Source: Parasutterella muris (GTDB taxonomy: Bacteria; Pseudomonadota; Gammaproteobacteria; Burkholderiales; Burkholderiaceae_F). Taken from it: a stretch of 47,071 nucleotides of DNA. The stretch spans positions 1 to 47,071 of the forward strand of contig NZ_CALPCV010000018.1 in the NCBI RefSeq assembly GCF_943193095.1. Reading direction: 5' to 3'. Below, piece by piece: positions 32,761-42,454 of the stretch. The notes beneath the pieces were generated by a model that made no database searches, had not been told where the DNA came from, and saw only the letters and a list, made by a program, of their open reading frames with translations. A program made the position numbers and the translations under genes. The stretch's first letter is position 1. Every line of letters begins with the position of its first letter.

Positions 32761-33138
32761 TTAAGCCTGTTTGGGGCGCTTTGCGCCATACTTAGAGCGA
32801 GACTGCTTACGATCCTTGACACCCTGGGTATCAAGAGAACCACGAACAACGTGGTAGCGAACGCCCGGCAAGTCTTTAACACGACCGCCGCGAATCAACA
32901 CGACGCTGTGTTCCTGCAGATTGTGACCTTCACCTCCAATGTAGGAAATGACTTCAAATCCGTTGGTAAGACGTACTTTGGCAACTTTACGAAGAGCCGA
33001 GTTCGGTTTCTTCGGAGTTGTAGTGTAAACACGGGTGCAAACACCGCGTTTCTGGGGGCAGTTCTTGAGCGCGGGGCTCTTGCTCTTTTCAATAGCTCTC
33101 TCGCGAGGCTTACGCACTAATTGGTTAATGGTCGGCAT
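32761..33138 (-). CDS. rpsL: 30S ribosomal protein S12
   Basis: 125 residues at the decoding centre. Conserved loops TTTPKKPNSALRK and RGGRVKDLPGVRYH carry the lysines whose change gives streptomycin resistance; both are wild type. It leads the str unit with a strong promoter and a long structured leader holding a short terminator-like hairpin. Confidence 0.98.
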   Translation of the reverse strand: MPTINQLVRKPRERAIEKSKSPALKNCPQKRGVCTRVYTTTPKKPNSALRKVAKVRLTNGFEVISYIGGEGHNLQEHSVVLIRGGRVKDLPGVRYHVVRGSLDTQGVKDRKQSRSKYGAKRPKQA

Positions 33139-33162
33139 AAAGTCCGTATCCGAAACGATTAG

Positions 33163-33183
33163 AAAACCACTCTTGACGAGTGG
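33163..33183 (-). terminator. Attenuator-like hairpin in the rpsL leader
   Basis: On the minus strand CCACTC and GAGTGG (plus 33178-33183 and 33167-33172) pair across a 5-nt loop, followed by TTTTCT. It lies 25-45 nt before the rpsL start and about 110 nt into the leader, so it could stop part of the transcripts. The stem is short, so strength is uncertain. Confidence 0.6.
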
Positions 33184-33295
33184 GGTTTAACAAAAATACT
33201 TTAGGGAGATTGGCGCGGACTCTGCGCAGCGGAGGAGCTCTCTAGGGAGCTTTCAAAGAGCGCAGAAATCCGAGCGGATTTCCGAAAAGTTCCGC

Positions 33296-33324
33296 ATTAT
33301 TGCTCAAATCTAATCTTTTGTCAA
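33296..33324 (-). promoter_or_regulatory. Promoter of the str unit (rpsL)
   Basis: A perfect TTGACA (33319-33324), a 17-nt spacer and AATAAT (33296-33301) on the minus strand. Start near 33290. The leader of about 150 nt has several stems, including CTGCGC/GCGCAG enclosing AGCTCCC-type repeats (about 33215-33265). The region 33139-33436 otherwise holds only this promoter, the leader and the rpoC terminator. Confidence 0.9.
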
Positions 33325-33382
33325 ATTTTTCTTGTTCGATTAAGTAGTTAGCAATTGTGTTTCCTGCAACTTCCTACAAAGG

Positions 33383-33409
33383 AAAAAGGGCGGCCCTTCG
33401 GCCGCCCTT
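33383..33409 (-). terminator. Terminator after rpoC
   Basis: A perfect 10-bp stem (AAGGGCGGCC at 33386-33395, GGCCGCCCTT at 33400-33409) with a 4-nt loop, followed on the minus strand by five T. It lies 28 nt after the rpoC stop and separates rpoBC from the str unit. Confidence 0.95.
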
Positions 33410-33436
33410 CTTGGCTTTTAACGAGTGCTTCTCAGT

Positions 33437-36400
33437 TTACTTGCTGGGAATAATCACGTCGTCCGCTGCGGATTTGACCGCGTCTCCGACAAGATTCTCA
33501 TTTCCGACATAAGCAGTGTCAGTCATGATCTCATTGTCGTACTTAAACACGTCCGGATCGCGACGGGCTCTGTGATAGGCCAGACCTGTACCGGCAGGAA
33601 TCAGACGACCCACAATCACGTTTTCCTTCAGGCCGCGAAGCTCATCACGTTTGCCCATGATGGCTGCTTCGGTAAGAACACGTGTGGTTTCCTGGAAGGA
33701 CGCCGCAGAAATGAAGGAGTCTGTCGACAAACTCGCCTTGGTAATACCGAGCAGAATGTTGTCGTAGAGCGCCGGACGTTTGCCTTCGGCCAAAACTTTT
33801 TCGTTTTCATCCAGCATTTCGCTGCGTTCAACCTGCTCTCCGTTGATGAATCTTGTGTCGCCCGGATCGGTAATCACAACACGGCGAAGCATCTGACGAA
33901 CAATCACTTCAATGTGCTTGTCGCTGATCTTCACACCCTGCAGACGATACACCGCCTGGACTTCGTCAACAACGTAGCGGGCCAGAGCCTCAATACCGTT
34001 CAGACGCAGAATGTCATGCGGATCGGCCGGACCGTCAACAATGACCTCGCCTTTATGAACCACCTGACCGTCATGGACCAGAATTGTCTTGTCCTTCGGA
34101 ATCAGGAATTCATGTTCGGCGCCTTCCGTATCCGTAATAATCAGACGCTGTTTACCTTTGGTTTCTTTACCGAATGTAACAGTACCGCTGGCTTCGGCAA
34201 GTACGCCGGCATCCTTCGGAGAACGTGCTTCGAAGAGCTCGGCAACACGCGGCAGACCGCCGGTAATGTCTCGAGTCTTCTGACTTTCTGTCGGAATTCT
34301 CGCCAGAACGTCACCAACGCTCGCGTGGTCACCGTCATGAACCGTGATCAGGGCACCAACCGGAAGCTGAATGCTCACCGGATGCTCTGTTCCCGGAATC
34401 TTAACGAGTTCGCCTTCGTCATCAAGAAGCTGAATCATCGGACGACCGATCTTGCTCGAGGCAGAGTGCTTGCCGTCGATAACGACAAGAGAGCTCAAGC
34501 CCGTCACTTCATCGATCTGGCTCTTAACTGTGACGTTGTCAATCGCGTTGGCAAAGCGGACACGGCCGGCGTATTCGGTAACGATCGGACGAGTCATCGG
34601 ATCCCAGTTGGCAAGCTCAATACCGACCTGAACTTCCTGTCCGTCATTGGCGAGCAGGTTCGCGCCGTAAGGAATCTTATGGCGTTCACGTTCACGGCCG
34701 TTCTGACCTTCGATAACGATTTCGCCGGAGCGGGAAATAACAACCTTGTTGCCCTTCTCACCCGTCACATAACGCATCGCGCTTGTGAAGCGGACTGTAC
34801 CGGCAGACTTCGTCACGACGTTGCTCGCAACAGCGTTTCGGCTCGCAGCACCACCGATGTGGAATGTACGCATTGTCAGCTGAGTACCCGGCTCACCAAT
34901 GGACTGAGCAGCGATAACACCGACTGCTTCACCGGCGTTAACCAGTGTACCTCTGCCGAGATCACGTCCGTAGCACTTCGCGCACAGACCGTAACGGGTT
35001 TCACAGGTAAGCGGGGTGCGAACCATCATTTCATCAATACCGAGCTTCGTGATCTGTTCGACATCGTCTTCATTGATCAGATGGCCGGCTTCAAAAATAA
35101 CTTCATGAGTATCCGGATCGAGAACGTCTTCAGCTGTAACACGGCCAAGAACACGATCGCCCAGAGCTTCAGCAACGTCGCCGCCTTCAACCAGAGCCTT
35201 CATCAGAACACCGCGGTGTGTGCCGCAGTCGTCTTCTGTGACCACCAGATCCTGTGTCACGTCAACCAGACGACGAGTCAGGTAACCGGAGTTCGCTGTC
35301 TTCAAAGCCGTATCGGCCAGACCTTTACGTGCTCCGTGGGTAGACACGAAGTACTGCAGAACGTTCAAACCTTCACGGAAGTTCGCGGTAATAGGCGTTT
35401 CAATAATGGAGCCGTCCGGCTTGGCCATCAGGCCGCGCATACCGGCAAGCTGACGAATCTGCGCAGCGGAGCCTCGGGCACCGGAGTCAGCCATCATGTA
35501 AATGGAGTTGAACGATTCCTGCTCAACTTTGTTGCCATGACGATCGATAACAGGCTCCTTGGAAATTTCTTCCATCATTACCTTACCGACCTTATCACTT
35601 GTGCGGCCCCAAATATCAACCACCTTGTTGTAGCGTTCACCGGCAGTCACCAAACCGGAAGTGTACTGAGCATCGATCTCTTTAACTTCCTGCTCGGCTT
35701 CATGCACAATCTTTTCCTTCGCTTCAGGAACAATCATGTCGTCAATAGCGATGGAAAGACCGCCGATGGTAGCAAGGTGATAACCGCGCTGCATCAGCTT
35801 GTCGGCGAAAATAACCGTTTCGCGCAGGCCGCAGCGGCGGAAAGCCATATTGATCAGCTTGGCAATCTCTTTCTTCTTCAGTGTCTTGTTCAGAACGCTG
35901 AATGGAAGTCCCGGAGGAAGAATTTCCGAAAGAAGCGCACGGCCGACTGTTGTTTCGTAACGAACTATGCGCGGTGTCTTCTCGCCGGTCTCTTTGTCGA
36001 CGTCAAACTCTTTCACACGAACCGTGCAGCGAGTCTGAAGCTCGATCGCTTTGTTGGCAATCGCGCGTTCAACTTCGCCGATGTCGGCAAAGAACATACC
36101 CTCGCCCTTGCCGTTGATACGTTCACGGGTGGAGTAGTACAAACCAAGCACGATGTCCTGAGACGGAACGATCGAAGGATCGCCGTTCGCCGGGAACAGA
36201 ACGTTGTTCGAGGCAAGCATCAGAGAACGGGCTTCAAGCTGGGCTTCCAGAGAAAGCGGTACGTGAACAGCCATCTGGTCACCGTCGAAGTCGGCGTTGA
36301 ACGCCGCGCAGACGAGCGGATGGAGCTGAATCGCTTTGCCTTCAATCAGAAGCGGTTCAAACGCCTGAATACCGAGTCTGTGAAGTGTCGGAGCGCGGTT

Positions 36401-37672
36401 CAGCATGACCGGATGCTCGTAAATCACTTCTTCCAGGATGTCCCAAACAACCGGTTCCTGGTTCTCGACCATCTTCTTGGCAGCCTTAATGGTTGTCGCA
36501 AGACCGCGAAGCTCAAGCTTGTTGAAAATAAACGGCTTGAACAGCTCAAGAGCCATCAGCTTCGGCAGACCGCACTGATGAAGCTTGAGGTACGGGCCAA
36601 CTGTAATAACAGAACGGCCGGAGTAGTCAACACGCTTACCGAGCAGGTTCTGACGGAAGCGGCCGCCCTTACCCTTGATCATGTCAGCAAGGGACTTCAG
36701 AGGACGCTTCGACGGACCGGTCATGGCCTTGCCGCGGCGGCCGTTGTCAAGCAGCGAGTCAACCGCTTCCTGAAGCATACGCTTTTCATTGCGGACAATG
36801 ATGTCCGGAGCTTTCAGCTCAAGAAGACGTTTCAGACGGTTGTTGCGGTTAATGACGCGGCGATACAGATCGTTCAGGTCACTGGTCGCAAAGCGGCCGC
36901 CGTCAAGCGGAACCAACGGACGAAGATCCGGCGGAAGGACAGGAAGAACTTCCATAACCATCCATTCCGGTTTAATGCCGGAGCGCTGGAAGCCCTCAAG
37001 AACTTTCAGACGCTTGGCAATCTTCTTAACTTTGGCGTCACTCGTTGTTTCCTTGAGCTCGGTTCTCAGGTCGTTAACTTCCTGATCAATATCGATGGAT
37101 GCGAGAAGCTCACGAATCGCTTCTGCGCCCATCATCGCCTTGAATTCGTCGCCGTATTCCTCTGTCTTGGCAAAGTAATCGTCCTCAGTCATCAGCTGAC
37201 CGCGGCGAAGCTCTGTCATGCCGGGGTCGACAACGATGTAGGCTTCAAAATACAGAACACGCTCAATGTCACGGAGCGGGATGTCAAGAACCATACCCAT
37301 TCTGGAGGGAAGGCTCTTGAGGAACCAAATGTGAGCGACCGGGCTGGCAAGCTCAATGTGTCCCATTCTTTCACGGCGGACTTTGGAAAGTGTGACTTCA
37401 ACACCGCACTTCTCGCAGACAACGCCCTGATGTTTCAGACGTTTGTATTTGCCGCAAAGACATTCATAATCCTTAACCGGTCCGAAGATCTTGGCGCAGA
37501 AAAGACCGTCACGCTCAGGCTTGAACGTACGATAGTTAATCGTTTCCGGTTTCTTTACTTCGCCGTATGACCAAGATCGGATTTTCTCAGGAGAGGCAAT
37601 ACCGATCTTGATTGCGTCAAAAGGCTCATCTTCGCTGTTCTTCTTTAAAAGATTAAAAGGAGAATTCATCAT
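33437..37672 (-). CDS. rpoC: RNA polymerase beta' subunit
   Basis: 1411 residues. The N-terminal zinc site has CLCGKYKRLKHQG and CEKCG. The catalytic magnesium loop is NADFDGDQMAVH. A second zinc site has CGTHRG and, later, CETRYGLCAKC. The trigger-loop region and C-terminal domains are complete. Its start overlaps the rpoB stop by 4 nt (ATGA), coupling translation of the two largest subunits. It ends at a strong terminator. Confidence 0.99.
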   Translation of the reverse strand: MMNSPFNLLKKNSEDEPFDAIKIGIASPEKIRSWSYGEVKKPETINYRTFKPERDGLFCAKIFGPVKDYECLCGKYKRLKHQGVVCEKCGVEVTLSKVRRERMGHIELASPVAHIWFLKSLPSRMGMVLDIPLRDIERVLYFEAYIVVDPGMTELRRGQLMTEDDYFAKTEEYGDEFKAMMGAEAIRELLASIDIDQEVNDLRTELKETTSDAKVKKIAKRLKVLEGFQRSGIKPEWMVMEVLPVLPPDLRPLVPLDGGRFATSDLNDLYRRVINRNNRLKRLLELKAPDIIVRNEKRMLQEAVDSLLDNGRRGKAMTGPSKRPLKSLADMIKGKGGRFRQNLLGKRVDYSGRSVITVGPYLKLHQCGLPKLMALELFKPFIFNKLELRGLATTIKAAKKMVENQEPVVWDILEEVIYEHPVMLNRAPTLHRLGIQAFEPLLIEGKAIQLHPLVCAAFNADFDGDQMAVHVPLSLEAQLEARSLMLASNNVLFPANGDPSIVPSQDIVLGLYYSTRERINGKGEGMFFADIGEVERAIANKAIELQTRCTVRVKEFDVDKETGEKTPRIVRYETTVGRALLSEILPPGLPFSVLNKTLKKKEIAKLINMAFRRCGLRETVIFADKLMQRGYHLATIGGLSIAIDDMIVPEAKEKIVHEAEQEVKEIDAQYTSGLVTAGERYNKVVDIWGRTSDKVGKVMMEEISKEPVIDRHGNKVEQESFNSIYMMADSGARGSAAQIRQLAGMRGLMAKPDGSIIETPITANFREGLNVLQYFVSTHGARKGLADTALKTANSGYLTRRLVDVTQDLVVTEDDCGTHRGVLMKALVEGGDVAEALGDRVLGRVTAEDVLDPDTHEVIFEAGHLINEDDVEQITKLGIDEMMVRTPLTCETRYGLCAKCYGRDLGRGTLVNAGEAVGVIAAQSIGEPGTQLTMRTFHIGGAASRNAVASNVVTKSAGTVRFTSAMRYVTGEKGNKVVISRSGEIVIEGQNGRERERHKIPYGANLLANDGQEVQVGIELANWDPMTRPIVTEYAGRVRFANAIDNVTVKSQIDEVTGLSSLVVIDGKHSASSKIGRPMIQLLDDEGELVKIPGTEHPVSIQLPVGALITVHDGDHASVGDVLARIPTESQKTRDITGGLPRVAELFEARSPKDAGVLAEASGTVTFGKETKGKQRLIITDTEGAEHEFLIPKDKTILVHDGQVVHKGEVIVDGPADPHDILRLNGIEALARYVVDEVQAVYRLQGVKISDKHIEVIVRQMLRRVVITDPGDTRFINGEQVERSEMLDENEKVLAEGKRPALYDNILLGITKASLSTDSFISAASFQETTRVLTEAAIMGKRDELRGLKENVIVGRLIPAGTGLAYHRARRDPDVFKYDNEIMTDTAYVGNENLVGDAVKSAADDVIIPSK

Positions 37673-40600
37673 TTTTTAGCAGGTTCCTTATTGCGGTCGA
37701 GGTCGATGTCAATACCGAGAGAACGGATTTCCTTAACCAGAACGTTGAAGGACTCCGGCATACCCGCATCGATCACGTGATCGCCCTTGACAATATTTTC
37801 ATAAAGCTTTGTACGGCCGGTAACGTCGTCAGACTTAACCGTGAGCATTTCCTGCAGTACATAGCTGGCACCATAAGCTTCCAGAGCCCAGACTTCCATT
37901 TCACCAAAACGCTGACCGCCGAACTGAGCTTTACCGCCCAGAGGCTGCTGTGTGACCAGAGAGTAAGGACCGGTCGAACGAGCATGCATCTTGTCGTCAA
38001 CTAAGTGGTGCAGCTTCAGATAATGCATCACACCCACTGTCACAGGTCTGTCAAACGCGTCGCCGGTGCGGCCGTCAAACAGCTGAGCCTGTGTCTTGGA
38101 AGGTGTGAGATGAAGCTTCTCAGCGGCTTCCGGCGGGAAGGCAAGATTCAGCATCTCATGAATATCTTCCTCGCTGGCTCCGTCGAAAACCGGAGTCGCA
38201 AAAGGAACGCCCTTCTTAAGGTTCTTGGCAAGAACAATGATCTCGTCATCAGTGAGAGAATCAAAGTCTTCTTTCTTGCCGTGGCTCTTGTTGTAGATCT
38301 GATTCAGGAAGGCGCGAATCTCTGCAACCTGCTTGGAGCGCTCCTTCTTAAGCATCTCTTCAATTCTCCAGCCCAGACCGAAAGCGGCCCAGCCGAGATG
38401 AACTTCAAGAACCTGACCGATGTTCATACGAGACGGAACACCCAGCGGGTTCAGAACGATGTCAACGGGACGTCCGTCAGCCATGAACGGCATGTCTTCC
38501 ACACGAGTAATACGGGATACGACACCCTTGTTACCATGACGGCCGGCCATCTTATCGCCGGGCTGCAGACGACGTTTGACAGCCAGGTAAACCTTAACCA
38601 TCTTCTGAACGCCTGTCGGCAGTTCATCGCCCTGTGTCAGCTTCTTGCGTTTTTCTTCAAAGGCAGCGTCAAATTCTTTGCGCTTGTCTTCCAGAGAAAT
38701 ACGAACGTCTTCGATCTGCTTCTGAAGGTTCTCGTCAGCCATGCGGATTTCAAACCACTGGTGAACGTTTACACCGTCCAGATATTCCTGAGTAATCTTC
38801 TTACCCTTGCCAAGGCCGTTAGGACCGCCGTTGGCAGCGTGACCGATCAGCTGACGAGCCAAGCGGTCAAATGCGTCGCGCTCAACAATACGGAGCTGGT
38901 CATTCAGGTTGGTACGGTAACGCTTCAGCGCTTCGTCAATAATCGACTGCGCACGTTTATCGCGTTCAATACCTTCGCGGGTGAAGACCTGAACGTCAAT
39001 AACAGTACCAACCATGCCGCTCGGAACGCGCAAAGAGGTATCCTTAACGTCGCTGGCTTTTTCACCGAAAATCGCACGGAGCAGCTTTTCTTCCGGAGTA
39101 AGAGAAGTTTCTCCCTTCGGAGTCACTTTACCAACCAGAACGTCACCGGCCTTGACTTCAGCACCGATGTAAACAATGCCGGACTCGTCAAGACGATTAA
39201 TCTGGTTTTCACTCAGATTCGAAATATCGCGTGTGATCTCTTCACTGCCAAGCTTTGTGTCACGAGCTGAAACAACGAGCTCTTCAATGTGAATGGAAGA
39301 ATAACGGTCATCAGCAACGACCTTCTCGCTCACCATCACAGAGTCTTCGTAGTTGTAGCCGTTCCAAGGCATAAACGCAACGAGCATGTTCTGACCAAGG
39401 GCAAGTTCGCCGAGATCAGTAGAAGCGCCGTCGGCAATCACGTCACCCTTGGCGATATGGTCGCCGGGGTTCACAATCGGACGCTGATTGATGTTAGTGC
39501 CCTGGTTGGAACGTGTGAACTTCTGCAGGTTGTAAATATCAACACCGACTCGGCCGGGGATGTCTTCCTCATCATTGACACGAACAACGATACGGTTGGC
39601 GTCAACGTAGTCAACAACACCGCCGCGTTCAGCCTGAATCGTAGTGCCGGAGTCAACCGCAACAGTACGCTCAATACCAGTACCGACAACCGGTTTTTCC
39701 GGACGCAGACAGGGAACGCCCTGACGCTGCATGTTGGAGCCCATCAGCGCACGGTTCGCGTCGTCGTGTTCAAGGAACGGAATCAGAGACGCAGCAACGG
39801 ATACAATCTGCGCAGGCGCGACGTCCATGTACTGAACTCGATCAGGCGTCATCAGCACAAATTCGCCCTTGTCACGGCAGCTGACAAGTTCGTCGGAAAG
39901 ATTGCCGTCCTTATCGATCGCCGCATTCGCCTGAGCAATAATGTAATTGCCTTCGTCAATCGCGGAAAGATATGCGATCTCATTGGTCACGTGACCGTCG
40001 ATAACCTTGCGGTACGGAGTCTCAAGGAAGCCGTAGTCGTTCAAACGGGCGTAAAGAGCCAGGGAGTTGATCAGACCGATGTTCGGACCTTCAGGAGTCT
40101 CAATCGGGCACACGCGGCCGTAATGAGTCGGATGAACGTCTCGAACTTCAAAGCCCGCTCTTTCGCGAGTCAGACCGCCTGGACCAAGAGCAGAAATACG
40201 ACGCTTGTGCGTGATTTCAGACAGCGGGTTCGTCTGATCCATGAACTGGCTCAGCTGAGAAGAGCCAAAGAACTCACGAATCGCAGCGCTGATCGGCTTG
40301 CTGTTGATCAGATCATGAGGCATCAGGTTGTCAGCTTCGGCCTGGCCGAGACGCTCACGAACCGCGCGTTCAACACGAACGAGACCGGAACGGAACTGGT
40401 TTTCTGTCAGTTCGCCGACACAGCGGACACGACGGTTGCCCAGATGGTCAATATCGTCGATCTGGCCTTCACCGTTGCGAAGCTGAACGATCGCCTTCAT
40501 CGTGTCGATGATGTCTTCCGGTTCAAGTGTCATCGGACCCTGCTCGGTTCCTCTCTTGAAGCGGGAGTTGATCTTCATGCGGCCGACGCGGGACAGATCA

Positions 40601-41808
40601 TAAGTTTCCGGATCAAAGAACAGACGACGGAAGAGCGTTTCAACCGCTTCTTCTGTCGGCGGCTCGCCGGGACGCATCATGCGGTAAATCGCGATACGAG
40701 CGGAAAGCTGATCAGGAGTTTCGTCCAAACGCAGCGTGTCGGAGATATACGGACCGCGGTTCAGTTCATTGACGTAAATCGTCTGGAATTCCGTAACGCC
40801 CTTCTCACGCATCTGAACAAGCAGATCGGCAGTGATCTCATCGTTGGCGTTCGCAACAATTTCGCCGCTTTCTTCATCATAAAGATTCGTAGCGAGGACT
40901 TTACCGACAAGAATTTCGTCAGGAATATTCAGTTCGGTAATACCAAGCTTTTCCATGTCGCGAACATGCTTAGCGTTGATGCGCTTATCTTTCGGGACAA
41001 TAACTTTGCCGTCTTTGTCTTTAATATCAAAGGCAGCAATCTCACCGCGGAAGCGCGCCGGGACAAGCGCCATGGAAGCGCCGTCTGCATTGAGCTTGTA
41101 GGAATCAAAGTCGTAGAACTGCTGAAGGATGCTCTCAGGAGTCATGCCCAGTGCTTTGAGCATGATCGTACCCGGCATCTTGCGACGGCGGTCAATACGG
41201 AAATGCAGAATGTCCTTAGCGTCAAACTCAAAGTCAAGCCAGGAGCCGCGGTAAGGAATAATGCGGGCGCTGAAGAGCAGTTTGCCGGAGCTGTGGGTCT
41301 TGCCGCGGTCATGCTCAAAAAATACGCCCGGAGAACGGTGAAGCTGAGATACAATAACGCGCTCAGTTCCGTTGATAATAAAAGAACCCTTATTGGTCAT
41401 GAGCGGGATCTCGCCCATGTATACTTCGGATTCGCGAATCTCTTTAACGGTGCTCTGTTTAGGAGAGTCTCTGTCTAAAATAACAAGACGAACTTTGGCG
41501 CGCAGGCGAGAACAATAATTCAGACCGCGGAGCTGACATTCCGAGACATCGAAGACAGGATCGTCTAAAATGTACTCTTGAAATTCAAGTCTTGCTAAGC
41601 CGTTGTGGCTGACAATAGGGAAAATGGAAGTAAATGCACCCTGTAAACCCTGGTCACGACGCTCAGAAGCCGGGACACCGGTCTGAAGAAATTCGTGATA
41701 GGAATGCAATTGCGTTTCCAGTAAGGAAGGCACCTCAAGTACGCTCGGACGCTTCGCAAAGCTTTTCCGAATACGCTTCTTTTCAGTGAACGAGTACGAC
41801 ATGAACAC
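37669..41808 (-). CDS. rpoB: RNA polymerase beta subunit
   Basis: 1379 residues. The rifampicin region reads FFGSSQLSQFMDQTNPLSE and then THKRRISALGPGGL, with the Asp, His and Ser that matter for rifampicin in their wild-type form; Thr replaces an Asn of E. coli in MDQ-T-NPL. The conserved KMAGRHGNKGV block lies in the C-terminal half. It starts about 220 nt after rplL, downstream of a strong terminator. Confidence 0.99.
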   Translation of the reverse strand: MFMSYSFTEKKRIRKSFAKRPSVLEVPSLLETQLHSYHEFLQTGVPASERRDQGLQGAFTSIFPIVSHNGLARLEFQEYILDDPVFDVSECQLRGLNYCSRLRAKVRLVILDRDSPKQSTVKEIRESEVYMGEIPLMTNKGSFIINGTERVIVSQLHRSPGVFFEHDRGKTHSSGKLLFSARIIPYRGSWLDFEFDAKDILHFRIDRRRKMPGTIMLKALGMTPESILQQFYDFDSYKLNADGASMALVPARFRGEIAAFDIKDKDGKVIVPKDKRINAKHVRDMEKLGITELNIPDEILVGKVLATNLYDEESGEIVANANDEITADLLVQMREKGVTEFQTIYVNELNRGPYISDTLRLDETPDQLSARIAIYRMMRPGEPPTEEAVETLFRRLFFDPETYDLSRVGRMKINSRFKRGTEQGPMTLEPEDIIDTMKAIVQLRNGEGQIDDIDHLGNRRVRCVGELTENQFRSGLVRVERAVRERLGQAEADNLMPHDLINSKPISAAIREFFGSSQLSQFMDQTNPLSEITHKRRISALGPGGLTRERAGFEVRDVHPTHYGRVCPIETPEGPNIGLINSLALYARLNDYGFLETPYRKVIDGHVTNEIAYLSAIDEGNYIIAQANAAIDKDGNLSDELVSCRDKGEFVLMTPDRVQYMDVAPAQIVSVAASLIPFLEHDDANRALMGSNMQRQGVPCLRPEKPVVGTGIERTVAVDSGTTIQAERGGVVDYVDANRIVVRVNDEEDIPGRVGVDIYNLQKFTRSNQGTNINQRPIVNPGDHIAKGDVIADGASTDLGELALGQNMLVAFMPWNGYNYEDSVMVSEKVVADDRYSSIHIEELVVSARDTKLGSEEITRDISNLSENQINRLDESGIVYIGAEVKAGDVLVGKVTPKGETSLTPEEKLLRAIFGEKASDVKDTSLRVPSGMVGTVIDVQVFTREGIERDKRAQSIIDEALKRYRTNLNDQLRIVERDAFDRLARQLIGHAANGGPNGLGKGKKITQEYLDGVNVHQWFEIRMADENLQKQIEDVRISLEDKRKEFDAAFEEKRKKLTQGDELPTGVQKMVKVYLAVKRRLQPGDKMAGRHGNKGVVSRITRVEDMPFMADGRPVDIVLNPLGVPSRMNIGQVLEVHLGWAAFGLGWRIEEMLKKERSKQVAEIRAFLNQIYNKSHGKKEDFDSLTDDEIIVLAKNLKKGVPFATPVFDGASEEDIHEMLNLAFPPEAAEKLHLTPSKTQAQLFDGRTGDAFDRPVTVGVMHYLKLHHLVDDKMHARSTGPYSLVTQQPLGGKAQFGGQRFGEMEVWALEAYGASYVLQEMLTVKSDDVTGRTKLYENIVKGDHVIDAGMPESFNVLVKEIRSLGIDIDLDRNKEPAKK

Positions 41809-41977
41809 TCCGTTCGGAAGAGAAACAAAAGAAATTCCAATAGTTGCAGATTAGACACGAATAGCCACGCTAGGCCTCATGAGAGGCCCTTGCGCGGCAT
41901 AACACAAATTGTCAAATTTACTGCATCCATTGAAGACTTTGACTAGACCTAAGTAGATCCACTCAGAGTTTCCATTG
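41809..41977 (-). promoter_or_regulatory. rpoB upstream region and leader
   Basis: This AT-rich region holds a perfect TTGACA (41910-41915, minus strand), but I find no good -10 at the right spacing, so a promoter is unproven. A hairpin GGCCTC/GAGGCC (41873-41878 with 41883-41888) lies between it and rpoB. Either rpoBC has a promoter I cannot place or it depends on read-through from rplJL. Confidence 0.4.
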
Positions 41978-42009
41978 AAAAACAAGGCTCCAAAAATTTT
42001 GGAGCCTTG
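41978..42009 (-). terminator. Terminator/attenuator between rplL and rpoB
   Basis: The stem CAAGGCTCC (41983-41991) and GGAGCCTTG (42001-42009), extendable by AAAA/TTTT, is followed by five T on the minus strand. It begins 17 nt after the rplL stop. E. coli has a leaky attenuator here that lowers rpoBC relative to L7/L12; this looks like its counterpart. Confidence 0.92.
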
Positions 42010-42025
42010 CAGTATACCTAAAAAA

Positions 42026-42403
42026 TTACTTCAAGTCAACTTTAGCGCCGGCAGCTTCGAGTTTCTTCTTAGCTTCTTCAGCGTCAGTCTTGGCAAGGCC
42101 TTCCTTAACAGTCTTCGGAGCGCCGTCGACGAGGTCTTTGGCTTCCTTCAGGCCGAGGCCGGTCAGTTCACGAACAGCCTTAATAACCTGGACTTTGTTA
42201 GCGCCGATTTCAGTCAGAACGACGTCGAATTCGGATTTTTCTTCAGCAGGAGCAGCAGCGGCAGCACCGGGGGCGGCAACAGCAACAGCAGCAGCGGCAG
42301 CGGAAACACCGAACTTTTCTTCCATCATTTTGATGAGTTCGGAAACTTCAAGGACGGACATGGACGCGATTGCGTCAAGGATTTCTTCTTTGGACAAAGC
42401 CAT
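42026..42403 (-). CDS. rplL: 50S ribosomal protein L7/L12
   Basis: 125 residues. An N-terminal dimerisation helix pair (MALSKEEILDAIASM), an Ala/Pro-rich flexible hinge (about 34-55), and the C-terminal domain that recruits translation factors (VIKAVRELTGLGLKEAKDLV). Several copies form the stalk on L10. Confidence 0.98.
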   Translation of the reverse strand: MALSKEEILDAIASMSVLEVSELIKMMEEKFGVSAAAAAVAVAAPGAAAAAPAEEKSEFDVVLTEIGANKVQVIKAVRELTGLGLKEAKDLVDGAPKTVKEGLAKTDAEEAKKKLEAAGAKVDLK

Positions 42404-42454
42404 TTTGTTACTCCAATACGTTGTGTACGTAAAATTTAAACTAATTTAACTAAA

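Noticed and set aside
33425..37570. A 1381-codon open frame on the plus strand opposite rpoC
   Set aside because: It is in exact codon register with rpoC. It stays open only because rpoC almost never uses TTA, CTA or TCA, whose complements are stop codons. It has no ribosome-binding site and no recognisable domain.
39289..41478. A 729-codon open frame opposite rpoB
   Set aside because: Same codon-register effect of strong codon bias; no family resemblance.
32761..41808. Possible streptomycin or rifampicin resistance changes in rpsL and rpoB
   Set aside because: The key S12 lysines and the main rifampicin-site residues of beta are wild type. The Asn-to-Thr difference in MDQTNPL is most likely natural variation.
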